64,000 nucleotides of DNA from SKVR01 sp046291875 (GCA_046291875.1 JBKBSF010000001.1:62001-126000); one strand, 5' to 3'; positions 1 to 9,996 are shown, counted from the stretch's first letter. A program made the numbers and translations. The notes: generated by a model not told the origin, from the letters alone.

Positions 1-550
1 TCACGAACAACAATCTTTTCAGCTGGGGGTATTCATCGGTAGTAAAACAATGCAGCTGCTGTGTCCGTATGCGCAGTGCATAGCGCTCCCGGAAGGGAAA
101 CACCTCGAATACAGGCATTCCGGCAGCAGGTGTGCAGGCCAGATGTGCCAGCGAGGGGTGAATATAGTGATCGAGCAAGGCACTGCCATAGGTAATGCCA
201 AAATGCATTCCGGCAAAGGAATAATAGCGTGTTTTGCTTTTTTCCAGCATAACGTGGGCTACTTCCTCCGCATCGCACGAAAAATCGGGCAGTTCGAACT
301 CCGGTTGGTAAAGCTGCCGCAGAGAGAGATAAATGCCGGAGACCTGCTGCTGCGCCTGCTCCCACGCAACACCCCACCGGGCTGCAAAGGAGCGGGCTGC
401 TTCCTCTGCCCCTACCCCTTGCTCATATAAAAGAAAGATGAACCATTGAGGTTCATCTAACTGTAACCACTGGTTGCTGGGAGCAAACCAGAGAATATGT
501 TTGCGGTTAACTTCTTTGTGAAGGTATTCCACTTGGGTTGTTTTATGCAT
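1..550 (-). CDS. PqqD-like / HprK-related kinase-like protein (partial, runs off left edge)
   Basis: The reading frame opens at ATG 550 and stays open to base 1, giving 183 residues of a longer protein. An in-frame TGA just upstream rules out an earlier ATG. Residues ~1-85 look like a PqqD-type winged-helix peptide chaperone (WFAPSNQWLQLDEPQWFIF, then a run of short helices). Residues ~100-183 (YYSFAGMHFGITYGSALLDH and what follows) resemble the N-terminal lobe of HPr-kinase-related proteins found in peptide-modification loci. The P-loop that would prove a kinase lies outside the window. It follows the Tat-signal peptide gene on the same strand by 65 bases, so a peptide-modifying role is plausible. 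The family call rests on pattern recognition without a search; a protein of unknown function remains possible. Confidence 0.5.
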   Translation of the reverse strand, partial: MHKTTQVEYLHKEVNRKHILWFAPSNQWLQLDEPQWFIFLLYEQGVGAEEAARSFAARWGVAWEQAQQQVSGIYLSLRQLYQPEFELPDFSCDAEEVAHVMLEKSKTRYYSFAGMHFGITYGSALLDHYIHPSLAHLACTPAAGMPVFEVFPFRERYALRIRTQQLHCFTTDEYPQLKRLLFV

Positions 551-615
551 CCAACGTATTCAAGGTTTCTGCAAGGACGATCAATGCATTGCCCAATATC
601 CGGGGCTATAAGGGA

Positions 616-855
616 TCAATCCCAATCATAATCGCCAAAACCACCACCTCCTCCAGGCAGGCCACCAGGATCTCCGGGATTTTCCGGATCAGGACTTGTT
701 TGTGCGTGAACCTTTGTGGGATTGTTTAACAACAAAAACATGGTTGAAGATGCAAACGCAGCATAACCCATCCTGCGGATGGCATCACGACGTGAGATGC
801 CATCCTGCTGGGTATTCTCTGGATTTTTATCTTTCCTTATTTTTTTATTCATCAT
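616..855 (-). CDS. Small Tat-signal peptide with Gly/Pro-rich acidic tail (putative RiPP-like precursor)
   Basis: This is a 79-residue protein. The frame could be read from a TTG at 876, but a strong ribosome binding site (AAGGAG, 867-862) lies six bases before ATG 855, with a second ATG at 852, so translation begins there. Residues ~20-50 form a twin-arginine-like signal (SRRDAIRRMGYAAF, then a hydrophobic stretch) ending in a VHA|Q cleavage-like site. The predicted mature part is only ~28 residues, rich in Pro and Gly with a GGGGG run and the acidic aromatic end FGDYDWD. It sits 17 bases after the stop of the giant T9SS gene and 65 bases before a PqqD/HprK-like gene. Short Tat-signal peptides beside PqqD and HprK-related genes are known from the so-called HPr-rel-A systems; whether this is a member is inference. 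Confidence 0.7.
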   Translation of the reverse strand: MMNKKIRKDKNPENTQQDGISRRDAIRRMGYAAFASSTMFLLLNNPTKVHAQTSPDPENPGDPGGLPGGGGGFGDYDWD

Positions 856-872
856 ACTAATCTCCTTCCAAA

Positions 873-3800
873 TCAATCTATCAACAATTTGTGCACCGCA
901 TTTGTTTCGGGTCCCTGGAGGCTGATAATGTAAACCCCTTTGTGAAGCCCCTGGATGCTGAAAGTGTTGAAGTACCCGGCATTAAGAACCTCTGTCCTAA
1001 CTACCCGGCCCAGCATATCCCATAGCATCATCTGGGTGTTCTCTCCAACAAAACCATCAATAACAATCCGGTTTTCAAAGGTATAGAAAATTAGATTATC
1101 TCCGGCAAGGTTTTCATCGATCTGAGAGGTAGTTTCTGTAAATCTTACTGAAATTTGCAGCTCACCGGTAAGTTCTTCAACGAAGAATTCCTCTCCGGTA
1201 TTGTGGGTATCGATTTGCTGATTAAGGCTCCAGTGCATGAGAGTATAGCCCGGGACAGCTTTCGCACGCAAATGGATTGAGCTTCCATGGGCAAGCCATT
1301 GGCCATTTTCTATGGGTTGTCCGTCCGACCATGCCTGAATATCACCCCGGGTGTCTTCTGCCATGAAATATACAGGATAGTACCTGTCTTCTCCCAGGGT
1401 AAACAACACCTTATAGTAACGGATATTCTTTCCGTTTTCGGCAGTTACCTGCACATAGGCTGTGCGATAACTATCATCCCCCGTAAGATCAACCGCCTGG
1501 TGAACTTCCACAAGGGCTGCAGGATGAGATGCCATTGCATCAACCACCGGAATAACAGTTGTATTCTCTGGGAGGTTCAAATGGTAAAAAGTCCTGTGAG
1601 GTTCGAAGTTCTCCAGTGAAACACCATTGACCAGCAGATCTGCCAGGTGGGCATCATCGGAAAGTGTGGATGTGAAAACAGCCCAAACACTGAGATGATC
1701 CTCCAATGCGGAAACCGTTAAAACACCTTCTCCATTGTTCTTATGAACCTTTCCGTTTACCATCCAGTGATCGAAGGCATGATTGTTTGCTGCAATAGCT
1801 TCAAAAGCAACCATGGTGCCTTCAGGCAGGGTGGAACCAGACTCAATGGTTGACTGACCAGCAAAGGCCTGCACGCTTCCCATTTCAGAATCTGCTCCAT
1901 AGGTTACAGTATAAAACTGTCGGGTATCGATCATGTGAATAAAGAACCGTCCGGTGGGCTTGGGGTCTTTAGCAGCTGCCACATTAATAGTGTATGAAGA
2001 CTCTCTGAGGCTAACCCATGCTCCTGTCTGGGTATCTTCCAGCATCGGATATAAATAGGATGGCAACTGGGCCTCTGCCAGCGATAAAGTTACAGAACCA
2101 CCAGCGGGATGCAGGAAGCCAACGGGGATCACCATAGTATTGTATCCTTCTGTGGGCAAAGCCTGGATACCCAGTCGAAGATTCATACTGCCATCAACCA
2201 TGCTTGTGAACAATTGGAAATTTGAGTCCTCTACAAACATGGCTGCATCATAGGTAGCATCAAAGCCTTCGGTCATCCTTTCATTGAAATTAACAAAGGT
2301 TTGTGCCCTCCTGGAACCACTCAGGGCGATCATCCTGAAACCATACCATTGTTCTGACATTTGATTTTCCTTGTAAAAATCATCAGTCTGATGCGTACGC
2401 ATGGGCTGGGTAAAGGTAATTTTACTGTTAAGGTCTTTGGCCTTTACAATGAACCCCTGTCCAGAGGAAATGTAGTTTTTGTCATTGACCGTTTGGGTGT
2501 TATTTATGATATGATATCTGAAACCAGCAGGTAAATCAGGATCATATAAATAAATTGCTTCGTATCCCAGTGCCAGTTGTGATTGATTCACACTGAGAAA
2601 ATCCTGCACCGTGGATGCGGCAGAACGTGCTCCAATGGATGAAGCATACGGATTTCCTACGCCGTTCCATCCGAAAGCGCCTTCATTAAATGGAATATTT
2701 ACCACAAATTCACTTTGGCGCAAAGTACCCCTGAAAACAACAAACCCATTGTTGTTGATATAAATGGAATAAGCCCTACCTCCCAAGAGATTACCGGCGG
2801 TTGCCGGGGTGTAAAAGGGAGCCCAACCTGAGGCGGGGTCATAATGACGAATGGCATACTGCTGTGTAGGCGCGTGGTAGAATATATCAGGATTGGCGGC
2901 CAGGAAGCTTTGTATACCCATACCCGAAACCGGTGGTGCCATCACATGGGTTTTTCCTCCGGACATGTACCGATGCACTGTAGCCTGCACCCCGGCACTG
3001 TTGTGAATAAATGAAGCTGTGTTTTGCGCATTGGATTGCAGGATCAGGCCATTCACTCCGGCATTGTTTACAAAGCTGCCGGTGGAGGTGAGCCTTGCGC
3101 CGGGCTCCAGGGTCATAACGGCTCCGCTTTGTACGCGGATGTCGCCCGGGGCAGTCACTTCTGAGTCGGAGCGCATCAGGAAAGAACCGTTGTTGTTGAT
3201 GGTAAGACGGCCACCCGCATTGATGGTAAGGGTGGTACCCTGTTCCATCACCAAATCTTTCACCGTACGCAATTCGCTGATTACCGGGTAGCGGCTCAAT
3301 CCGGCAGGGATGCGCGCCGGGCTCTGGCCGTCGGGCACTACGTTGTTTTGCCAGTTGCCTGCAACGCCCCAGGAGGCGGAAACCGCTCCGGTCCAGATAA
3401 ATTCTGTTACAACCCTGAATTCCACTGCATTGATCTCCGGGGAAATATTATCTGCATCAACGGTAAAGAAATCGAAATAATCGCCTGCAGCCAGACCCGC
3501 AACGGGCTCAATGGTAAAGCTTACCTGGTCTCCGTTGAAGGTAAGGGGGCGTGGCTCCCAGTCAACGATCTGGAAATCGCTTCCCGCACCACCAAACAGA
3601 GTAACCGAAAGGTTGTTGATGGGTCCGGTGCCGGTGCTGGTAATGGTAAGAGTGCGTGCCGCACCAGACGGATCATATCCTTCGGGTCGGGTGGGAAGCA
3701 CCAGCGGGTCATCGGCAGGAGTAATAACAATAGCGTAAGTAAAGGCTTCCACGGTAAACTGCACCAGGAAACTCACCTCCACATTCTCCTCCTCGTCTCT

Positions 3801-6800
3801 TACCGTTACGGTTTCTTCATAAACGCCCGGGCTGAGATCTTCCTGCGGCGAAAGGGTAAAGCTGGCGGTTTGGCCTGCTGTTAGGGAAGTCTGGCTCAAT
3901 GCCCCCACCACAAAGGCAGAGGGATCGCCACTGATAATCACTTCCATGCCCTCAAGGGTTTCAGCGCCAGTGTTGGCAATGGTAACAGTGCGAACTTCAG
4001 GAGTATAAACCTCATCTACCGTTTCAAATACCAGGGGTAAACCCGGCCCTAAGGGCTGATCCTGATCATCGGTAAGGGTTATGGCATAGGGTGCCAGCAC
4101 AGAGAAAAGCACATCAAAGGAATAGGCAATGCCAGGATCCCCGGTAAGGGTAACGGTTCCCTGGTAGTTGCCGGGTGCCAGGTCATCTGCCGGGCGAAGC
4201 GTAAATGAAGCCTGATTTGTCATATCGGTGAGGACGGAAGAGGACAGGGCTCCCAATACGAAGAGGTCTTCTGATTCTTCGTTGAGACTTACCACCAGAT
4301 TGTTGATGTCGCCTCCGGCGGTTTTTGTTACCGTCAGGATCTGTTCTTCCAGGCTGGTATAACCAGCGGTTTCCGTTTCAAAAACCAGGGGATTATCATT
4401 GTCTAAAATATTCTCATCGGCATCCTGCACCACGATCTGGTAAAGGTTCACCTCTTCCATATCGAAAGGATCGGTAGCAACGGCTGCAAGCTCCAGGTCG
4501 GGGGTGCCGGAATAGGAGAATGTCACCACATATCCCTGCCCATCCTTGTTGAGGGTAAGATCATCGAAAGCAGCCTGGCCTCCCAGGATACTCTGGCTCA
4601 GATTGCCTGCCAGCTGTGCATTCCCTGCAAAGGATCCATCCACGATAAGTGCTGCGGTTATGGTTTGTGTACCCTCCAGGCCATTGTCGGAAGGGTTCCC
4701 GAAAGCATCCAGAGTTCGGATGATAAGGGAGCCAATGGCAGTGGGAGTATCATCGCCTGTTCCGGTACCTCCCAGGGGAGGATTTTCCACCACCAGTTCG
4801 AGCTGGGCCACCTGTGCAGGAATTACATTCACCGCCAGTTGCCCGGGTTGCGTTATGGTGGTTACCAGCACACTCAGATTATGGAGCTGCGCAAGGGTAA
4901 GGGTAATGTCAAACTGGGCCTCTCCTCCTGAGAAATCTACCTGTGCATCAAACACCGGATCCACAAGAAGATCGGAAGCAACACTTACCCAATAAGCAGT
5001 GGTTTCATCCTGCCCCAGCAACAACCCATCCAGACCGATGGCGTTGGTAATGTCGAGGGAGAAAGCTTCCCCGGCAATCTTGTCGCCTGCAACGGTAAGG
5101 GCAATGTCAAATCCGGAAACATTGCCAAGCACATCCACTTCAAGTATTTCTGTGTTGGTGATTCCTTGCACTTCTACCGTAAGGGTATACTCCGCAACTT
5201 CTGTTAAGATCAGGTTGAGAATGGCGTTTCCATTGGAGAAAGCAACAGTGCCCTGGAAAATTTCTTCATCTTCAGGAATATTGCTGGTTACCGAAACCGT
5301 GAAACTACCTGAGAGCAAATCACCGTCGAGATCTGTTGCATCGTTGATGAACAGGTCGAAAGGATTGTTCTGGTATACCGGGGGTGTATGGTTGAGGGTA
5401 AAAGCAGAAAGATCGGGGGCTACCAGCACCTCCACAGAAGCCTGGTTGTTGTCGCCAGCCAGTTCCGGCAGGGTAAGAGTTAACAAATGGGTTTCTGCAA
5501 TGCTTAAAGTAAGGGTAAGCTCAAGAGCACCCTCGGTAAACAGGAAGGCCTGGCTATAGATCTCTCCTTCATTGCCTTCATCTGCCTGATCACTTTCCAG
5601 CACAACCAGGAAGGAGCCGTTGAGCAGTTGTCCGAACTGATCGCGTGCATTTTGCACCTGCAAAACAAAGGGCAGGTCAACATACTGTTTGCCGGGATCC
5701 AGGATTACCAAACCAGACAGATCTTCGATATCCACCATCTGGAAGGGGTCGCTGATGAGAGGGTTGGGAGCAAAGGCAGCATCGGCAGTGCCGTTGAAAG
5801 TAAAGCTAAGGGTGTAGGTTCCGTTCTTGTCGAGCATAAGATCGGGGAAGGTGGCCTCTGCGTCTTCAAGGTTTAGGGTAAGCTGCCCGGTAAGCTCAGC
5901 TTCTGCCGGACCTGTTTGGATGGCTGCGGTAATAGAAAAATCATCGGCCATGCCCACCATAGAGAGATTATCATAATCGTCAAGGGTTTGCACCACCACA
6001 TTGCCTACTGGTTGGGGGGTTCCCAGGTACTGTCCGCTGGCAAAACCGATGGGCTGCTGCACAAACACAAACCGGGTTGCGGTATTGGGGTTTACGGTAA
6101 CACCCTGTTGCCGGGAGTCGGTAACCCAGTCGATGGATACGGTAAGGTTTTGTTCTTCTGCCACTGTCAGCACCAACCCTTCAATGGAGGCTGCACCCGA
6201 ACTGAACAGTATGAAATCATCGAAGAGTAACCCATTGTCTCCCTCCTGGGGCAGATCCGTTGCAACAATCACCCTGTGTTCCTTGGCATTGAGCGGATTG
6301 CCCGCTTTGTTGAGGGCATTGGTGATCTGCAAATCGAAGGGCACACCGGCAGTTTGACTACCGGGATCAACCAATGCAAAATCAGATTGATCTGATGCCA
6401 CCACAAGAATCCCCTGTGTTATTTGTGTACCTATATTATTGTCTAACCTGAACAAAGTCGGTATTGTACCGGGGGAGGTATATCCCTGTGTTGTAACTAC
6501 TGTTGCGCTACCCTCCACAAAATTGGCAGTACCAGAAAACAAAGGGGTGAAAAACTGAGTTTCAAGAATAAAGACAGCAAAAGGGCCGTTAAAGAAGCTT
6601 CCATCGGGATGTTTTGCATTGATGAAAGTAACTTCAAACAGTTGCCCCACCACCTGCGGACCCGGATCTACGATTTCAAATCCGGCCTGGTTGTCGATGT
6701 TGAAAACTTCAAAAACGTTGGTGATTGCCACAGCTTCATCAAAATCAATTTCAGTGGCAAACACAATCTGGTATTCTCCTTCGTCGGTAATAAACAACTG

Positions 6801-9659
6801 GTCGAAAGTAAAGGTGCCTGAAGAGATATCTCCCTTGGTAGATGATGAGCCGCTGAACTCACCTGTGGCTCCATTGAGAGGCAGCAGTGTGGCGTTGATC
6901 TCCTGGGGGTCTTCAAGCCCAAGGGTGGAAAGGTTTCCAAATTCGTCCTGTGCCTGGAGGATTATGTTGCTTACTTTGGCGGGCGCTCCATCATTGTTGC
7001 CAAAAACATCTTCCACATCACCCGAAACTATCACGATGCTTACCACAGCAGCCGCCAGTACTTCTATATCCTGCAAGGATTCTTCTGTATCAATGGTGGC
7101 CACCTCAACCGTAAGTTCATGGATGCCGGCCAGGGTAAGCGGCACTCCAAAATTAACAGCCCCCTGATTGAAAGTGCGCTCCTGCTGAGATACCAGGCCC
7201 TGGAGATCACTGGTAACGGTAACCAGGTAGCTGCCCGTGAAGTTGATGGCGGGCGTAAGTACATTGCGGGCATTGGTAATGGAAAGGGCAACGGCCTCTC
7301 CTGCGGTAACAGGTGCCCCGGGGTTAGTCAATGCCAGATCGAATCCTGACAGGTTGGGCTCCACAGTAAGATCGATGGTACGAGGTTCGGTAACACCTTC
7401 AACCAATACTGTAAGGGTATGCTCACCCTGGGTGAAAAGGCCCAGTTCGATATCCACATCACCGACACCAGGTAGAAAATTCACCCCCTCCTGGTCGAAA
7501 ACCACCTGATCGAGATTGCTGATTACGGTTACGCGGGCAGTACTGATATAATTATCGTTGAAGTCGAGAGCATCCTTGATCTCCAATATGAATGGGATCT
7601 TTACGTAGAAGGGACCCTCAGCAGGATTCAACGAAAGCATAAAGCCGGAAAAGTCGTTTACGGCACTGATCTGGTTTACCACAACAGGTTGTGTAACCCC
7701 ATCGATACTCACTGTGAGATCATGCAGACCTATGGTTTCAAGGATAATGGCAATGGAGGCATTTCCGGCAGAAAAGCTCACATCCTGGTTGAAGATCAAA
7801 CCCTCCAAAGAGCTGGTCACTTGCACGTTGACAGATCCCTGTAACGATGCTCCTGTTATTGCTTTTGCCTCTTCGATACTCATTGCAAAAGGCTCCTGCA
7901 CCAGGCGTAATTCTCCATCAAGGGGTTGGGTAACCACGAAACCCGAGAGGTCGTCGATGGCCAGCACATCGAAAGGCTGGGTGTCAACCCATCCCAGGTT
8001 GGTGTTTTTGTCAGGACCTTCGGAGGTAAACCGTAAAACGTAGCCGGATCCTTCCCTGTCAAGGGTAAGCCCTTGAAAGGTAACCTGCCCATCCTGAATA
8101 TCGAGTACCTGTACGTTGCCCAGGGTAGCATCCTGCTGTGCAGAACCATCAGCGGCAATGGAAACGATCACTTCCTGCACCCCATTGAGTCCTTCGCCTG
8201 AGATATTGTCCCACTCATCCACACTTGCCACAACAATGGGATCGAGGGTGGCGGGCTGGTCGTCGTTGTTTCCAAACACCTGGGTGGGCTGTTGCAGCAC
8301 CACCATGCGTATGGCCAAACCTGAGCGCACCTGCAAAGGCAACACTTCATCCTGCAATATGGTCGAAATGTTGATCTGCAAATTTTGTAAACCTGACCTG
8401 AAAAGGGTGATCTCCGGAAGCTGGGCTATACCATTGGTAAAAGTTACCGGGAACTGGCCAATGAAACCATTGTTGCCTTCATTTAAGAAATTCGTGGTGA
8501 TGGTAACGCTATACGTTCCATCAAGAAAAAATCCGCCTACATCTATGGCATTGGTAATTGAAACAGAGAATGCCTGACCCGCGGTTTGCTCGCCAGGATC
8601 GGTAATATCAAACCCCGACAGATTCTTCTCACGGAGAAAAGGATAGTATTCGTTTTCGAGGATATTCCATGTGCCGGCAAAATTCCATCCCGAGAAATTG
8701 CCTTGGGTTTGCATCTGGGCTGTGGTTCTGCCTGAGCCACCGGCACTGGTGGCCTGTCCGGAAGCTTCAGTATCCCAGTAGCTGGCGGTGATGGCGTTTG
8801 CACCCTCACTTTCATTGTTGGCACCGATCAGTCCACCAATGGTGGCACCATTGCCGGCAACAGTTGCTGCAGCATAGCTATTTTCGAGGAAAGCGTTACT
8901 GGTTAACAAACCAATCAAACCTCCAACATTTGTAGCCGATGGAGCATTGACCTGACCCAGAGAATAAAGGTTCTGAATTATTCCTTTCTCATGTTTTCCA
9001 ATGGCACCTCCCACATCAGCACCTGTTGCATTGACCGTTACATTGGTAAAAGACCTGCGCACAATGGGCCTGAAGCCATCCAGGTTACTGGGATCGGCAG
9101 AGAAACTGGCATTGATTCCGACCAACCCGCCTACACCCGAGTTTCCGGTCACAGAACCATTGACCACAAAACAACCTTCAATAATATTTCGTTCACTACC
9201 GGTTTGCCGGCCTGCCAAGGCACCCACTCCTGTATTTCCGGTAACCTGCACATTGCGCAAAACAATGTTTCTTACCCTGGAGCTTTGCCCGAAGTTGGGC
9301 TGGTCGCCAGAGGCCACATGCCCGAAAAGACCTACGTTATCGGCAGAAGGGCGGTTGATGGTAAGGTTGGAAATGGCGAAGTGCTGTCCGTTGTAAAACC
9401 CGTTGAACACAACTCCGGTGCCATTCCCCCCGATGGGCTCCCAATTGGGGTATCCGCTCAGATCGATATCGGCCACCTGTATGAAGTGATACTGCACATT
9501 CTCGGTGAGAATATCACGGATATTATTGAGATGCTCAGCAGTGGCAACCTGGTAAGGATTTGCACTGGTTCCGGCTCCACCCCCGAAGTTTTTACTTTGC
9601 CCGTTCACGGCAAATGCCGTTAGTATCATCAGAATGAAAAGAGTGTAGGTCTTCTTCAT
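873..9659 (-). CDS. Giant T9SS-secreted multidomain surface protein (adhesin-like)
   Basis: About 2,928 residues from ATG 9659, chosen because it gives a clean signal peptide (MKKTYTLFILMILTAFAVNG); an upstream in-frame start at 9728 lies at the promoter. In order: GLUG-type repeats (GGLVG, GGLIG) to ~residue 340; a long array to ~1735 with about nine Ig-like modules opening like LSGFDI...AGEAFSLDITNA, interspersed with about four modules carrying D-x-(F/W/Y)-x-N-x-S-x-x-GL; two to three choice-of-anchor-type modules to ~2085; a WTGAVSASWGVAGNW segment; two InlB-type repeats (HAFDHWMVNG, YTLMHWSLNQ) flanking a cadherin-like beta-sandwich; and a type A T9SS C-terminal sorting domain ending GVYIISLQG...HKLLID. 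It should cross the outer membrane through T9SS and be retained at the surface or released. No enzymatic domain was recognised. It is the first gene of the operon with the Tat peptide and PqqD-like protein. Confidence 0.85.
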   Translation of the reverse strand: MKKTYTLFILMILTAFAVNGQSKNFGGGAGTSANPYQVATAEHLNNIRDILTENVQYHFIQVADIDLSGYPNWEPIGGNGTGVVFNGFYNGQHFAISNLTINRPSADNVGLFGHVASGDQPNFGQSSRVRNIVLRNVQVTGNTGVGALAGRQTGSERNIIEGCFVVNGSVTGNSGVGGLVGINASFSADPSNLDGFRPIVRRSFTNVTVNATGADVGGAIGKHEKGIIQNLYSLGQVNAPSATNVGGLIGLLTSNAFLENSYAAATVAGNGATIGGLIGANNESEGANAITASYWDTEASGQATSAGGSGRTTAQMQTQGNFSGWNFAGTWNILENEYYPFLREKNLSGFDITDPGEQTAGQAFSVSITNAIDVGGFFLDGTYSVTITTNFLNEGNNGFIGQFPVTFTNGIAQLPEITLFRSGLQNLQINISTILQDEVLPLQVRSGLAIRMVVLQQPTQVFGNNDDQPATLDPIVVASVDEWDNISGEGLNGVQEVIVSIAADGSAQQDATLGNVQVLDIQDGQVTFQGLTLDREGSGYVLRFTSEGPDKNTNLGWVDTQPFDVLAIDDLSGFVVTQPLDGELRLVQEPFAMSIEEAKAITGASLQGSVNVQVTSSLEGLIFNQDVSFSAGNASIAIILETIGLHDLTVSIDGVTQPVVVNQISAVNDFSGFMLSLNPAEGPFYVKIPFILEIKDALDFNDNYISTARVTVISNLDQVVFDQEGVNFLPGVGDVDIELGLFTQGEHTLTVLVEGVTEPRTIDLTVEPNLSGFDLALTNPGAPVTAGEAVALSITNARNVLTPAINFTGSYLVTVTSDLQGLVSQQERTFNQGAVNFGVPLTLAGIHELTVEVATIDTEESLQDIEVLAAAVVSIVIVSGDVEDVFGNNDGAPAKVSNIILQAQDEFGNLSTLGLEDPQEINATLLPLNGATGEFSGSSSTKGDISSGTFTFDQLFITDEGEYQIVFATEIDFDEAVAITNVFEVFNIDNQAGFEIVDPGPQVVGQLFEVTFINAKHPDGSFFNGPFAVFILETQFFTPLFSGTANFVEGSATVVTTQGYTSPGTIPTLFRLDNNIGTQITQGILVVASDQSDFALVDPGSQTAGVPFDLQITNALNKAGNPLNAKEHRVIVATDLPQEGDNGLLFDDFILFSSGAASIEGLVLTVAEEQNLTVSIDWVTDSRQQGVTVNPNTATRFVFVQQPIGFASGQYLGTPQPVGNVVVQTLDDYDNLSMVGMADDFSITAAIQTGPAEAELTGQLTLNLEDAEATFPDLMLDKNGTYTLSFTFNGTADAAFAPNPLISDPFQMVDIEDLSGLVILDPGKQYVDLPFVLQVQNARDQFGQLLNGSFLVVLESDQADEGNEGEIYSQAFLFTEGALELTLTLSIAETHLLTLTLPELAGDNNQASVEVLVAPDLSAFTLNHTPPVYQNNPFDLFINDATDLDGDLLSGSFTVSVTSNIPEDEEIFQGTVAFSNGNAILNLILTEVAEYTLTVEVQGITNTEILEVDVLGNVSGFDIALTVAGDKIAGEAFSLDITNAIGLDGLLLGQDETTAYWVSVASDLLVDPVFDAQVDFSGGEAQFDITLTLAQLHNLSVLVTTITQPGQLAVNVIPAQVAQLELVVENPPLGGTGTGDDTPTAIGSLIIRTLDAFGNPSDNGLEGTQTITAALIVDGSFAGNAQLAGNLSQSILGGQAAFDDLTLNKDGQGYVVTFSYSGTPDLELAAVATDPFDMEEVNLYQIVVQDADENILDNDNPLVFETETAGYTSLEEQILTVTKTAGGDINNLVVSLNEESEDLFVLGALSSSVLTDMTNQASFTLRPADDLAPGNYQGTVTLTGDPGIAYSFDVLFSVLAPYAITLTDDQDQPLGPGLPLVFETVDEVYTPEVRTVTIANTGAETLEGMEVIISGDPSAFVVGALSQTSLTAGQTASFTLSPQEDLSPGVYEETVTVRDEEENVEVSFLVQFTVEAFTYAIVITPADDPLVLPTRPEGYDPSGAARTLTITSTGTGPINNLSVTLFGGAGSDFQIVDWEPRPLTFNGDQVSFTIEPVAGLAAGDYFDFFTVDADNISPEINAVEFRVVTEFIWTGAVSASWGVAGNWQNNVVPDGQSPARIPAGLSRYPVISELRTVKDLVMEQGTTLTINAGGRLTINNNGSFLMRSDSEVTAPGDIRVQSGAVMTLEPGARLTSTGSFVNNAGVNGLILQSNAQNTASFIHNSAGVQATVHRYMSGGKTHVMAPPVSGMGIQSFLAANPDIFYHAPTQQYAIRHYDPASGWAPFYTPATAGNLLGGRAYSIYINNNGFVVFRGTLRQSEFVVNIPFNEGAFGWNGVGNPYASSIGARSAASTVQDFLSVNQSQLALGYEAIYLYDPDLPAGFRYHIINNTQTVNDKNYISSGQGFIVKAKDLNSKITFTQPMRTHQTDDFYKENQMSEQWYGFRMIALSGSRRAQTFVNFNERMTEGFDATYDAAMFVEDSNFQLFTSMVDGSMNLRLGIQALPTEGYNTMVIPVGFLHPAGGSVTLSLAEAQLPSYLYPMLEDTQTGAWVSLRESSYTINVAAAKDPKPTGRFFIHMIDTRQFYTVTYGADSEMGSVQAFAGQSTIESGSTLPEGTMVAFEAIAANNHAFDHWMVNGKVHKNNGEGVLTVSALEDHLSVWAVFTSTLSDDAHLADLLVNGVSLENFEPHRTFYHLNLPENTTVIPVVDAMASHPAALVEVHQAVDLTGDDSYRTAYVQVTAENGKNIRYYKVLFTLGEDRYYPVYFMAEDTRGDIQAWSDGQPIENGQWLAHGSSIHLRAKAVPGYTLMHWSLNQQIDTHNTGEEFFVEELTGELQISVRFTETTSQIDENLAGDNLIFYTFENRIVIDGFVGENTQMMLWDMLGRVVRTEVLNAGYFNTFSIQGLHKGVYIISLQGPETNAVHKLLID

Positions 9660-9729
9660 ATGCTTAAAACTTTGTGTTGCTTTATTAACAAGTGATGGGT
9701 ATTGAGTTAAATCAACCCAATTCCCCATT

Positions 9730-9759
9730 CAAAGGTACGCCAAAGCGAATTGCGGCAAA
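9730..9759 (-). promoter_or_regulatory. Bacteroidota-type promoter of the giant T9SS gene
   Basis: On the minus strand a TTTG (-33 element, 9759-9756) is followed after 18 bases by TACCTTTG (9737-9730), matching the Bacteroidota consensus TTTG-N19-TAnnTTTG. Transcription would begin near 9725 and give a leader of about 65 bases before ATG 9659. Confidence 0.6.
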
Positions 9760-9881
9760 CCCGTGTTTCACTTAGGTTATATTACCCGTTGGCTTAACTT
9801 GCAAATGTCTTGCTTTTTCAGGTAAAATACAAATTTTTGTAGCTTAAGCCAGGCAGAGTAAATGCTGTGCAATAAAGCGGA

Positions 9882-9996
9882 AAGGCTGTTTCAACAACCC
9901 TGTAGTCAACATGTGTTGCCCGCTTGCATTTCAACACCCTACAATTCTTGGGTGTTAGAGGCTTTACACACATTACAGGACTGCCAAAACAGCCTT
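9882..9996. other. Nested inverted-repeat element (possible structured RNA or MITE-like remnant)
   Basis: An outer pair of perfect 10-bp arms (AAGGCTGTTT at 9882-9891, AAACAGCCTT at 9987-9996) encloses a second helix (CCTGTA at 9899-9904, TACAGG at 9974-9979). Inside are a small palindrome CAACATGTGTTG (9908-9919) and a 7-bp hairpin AACACCC / GGGTGTT (9933-9939 / 9950-9956). The pairing scheme resembles a closed multi-branch RNA fold. It sits between the glnA stop and the promoter of the T9SS gene, so on the minus strand it would be the glnA 3' end. No known RNA family was recognised, and no long T-tract makes it a standard terminator. Confidence 0.4.
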
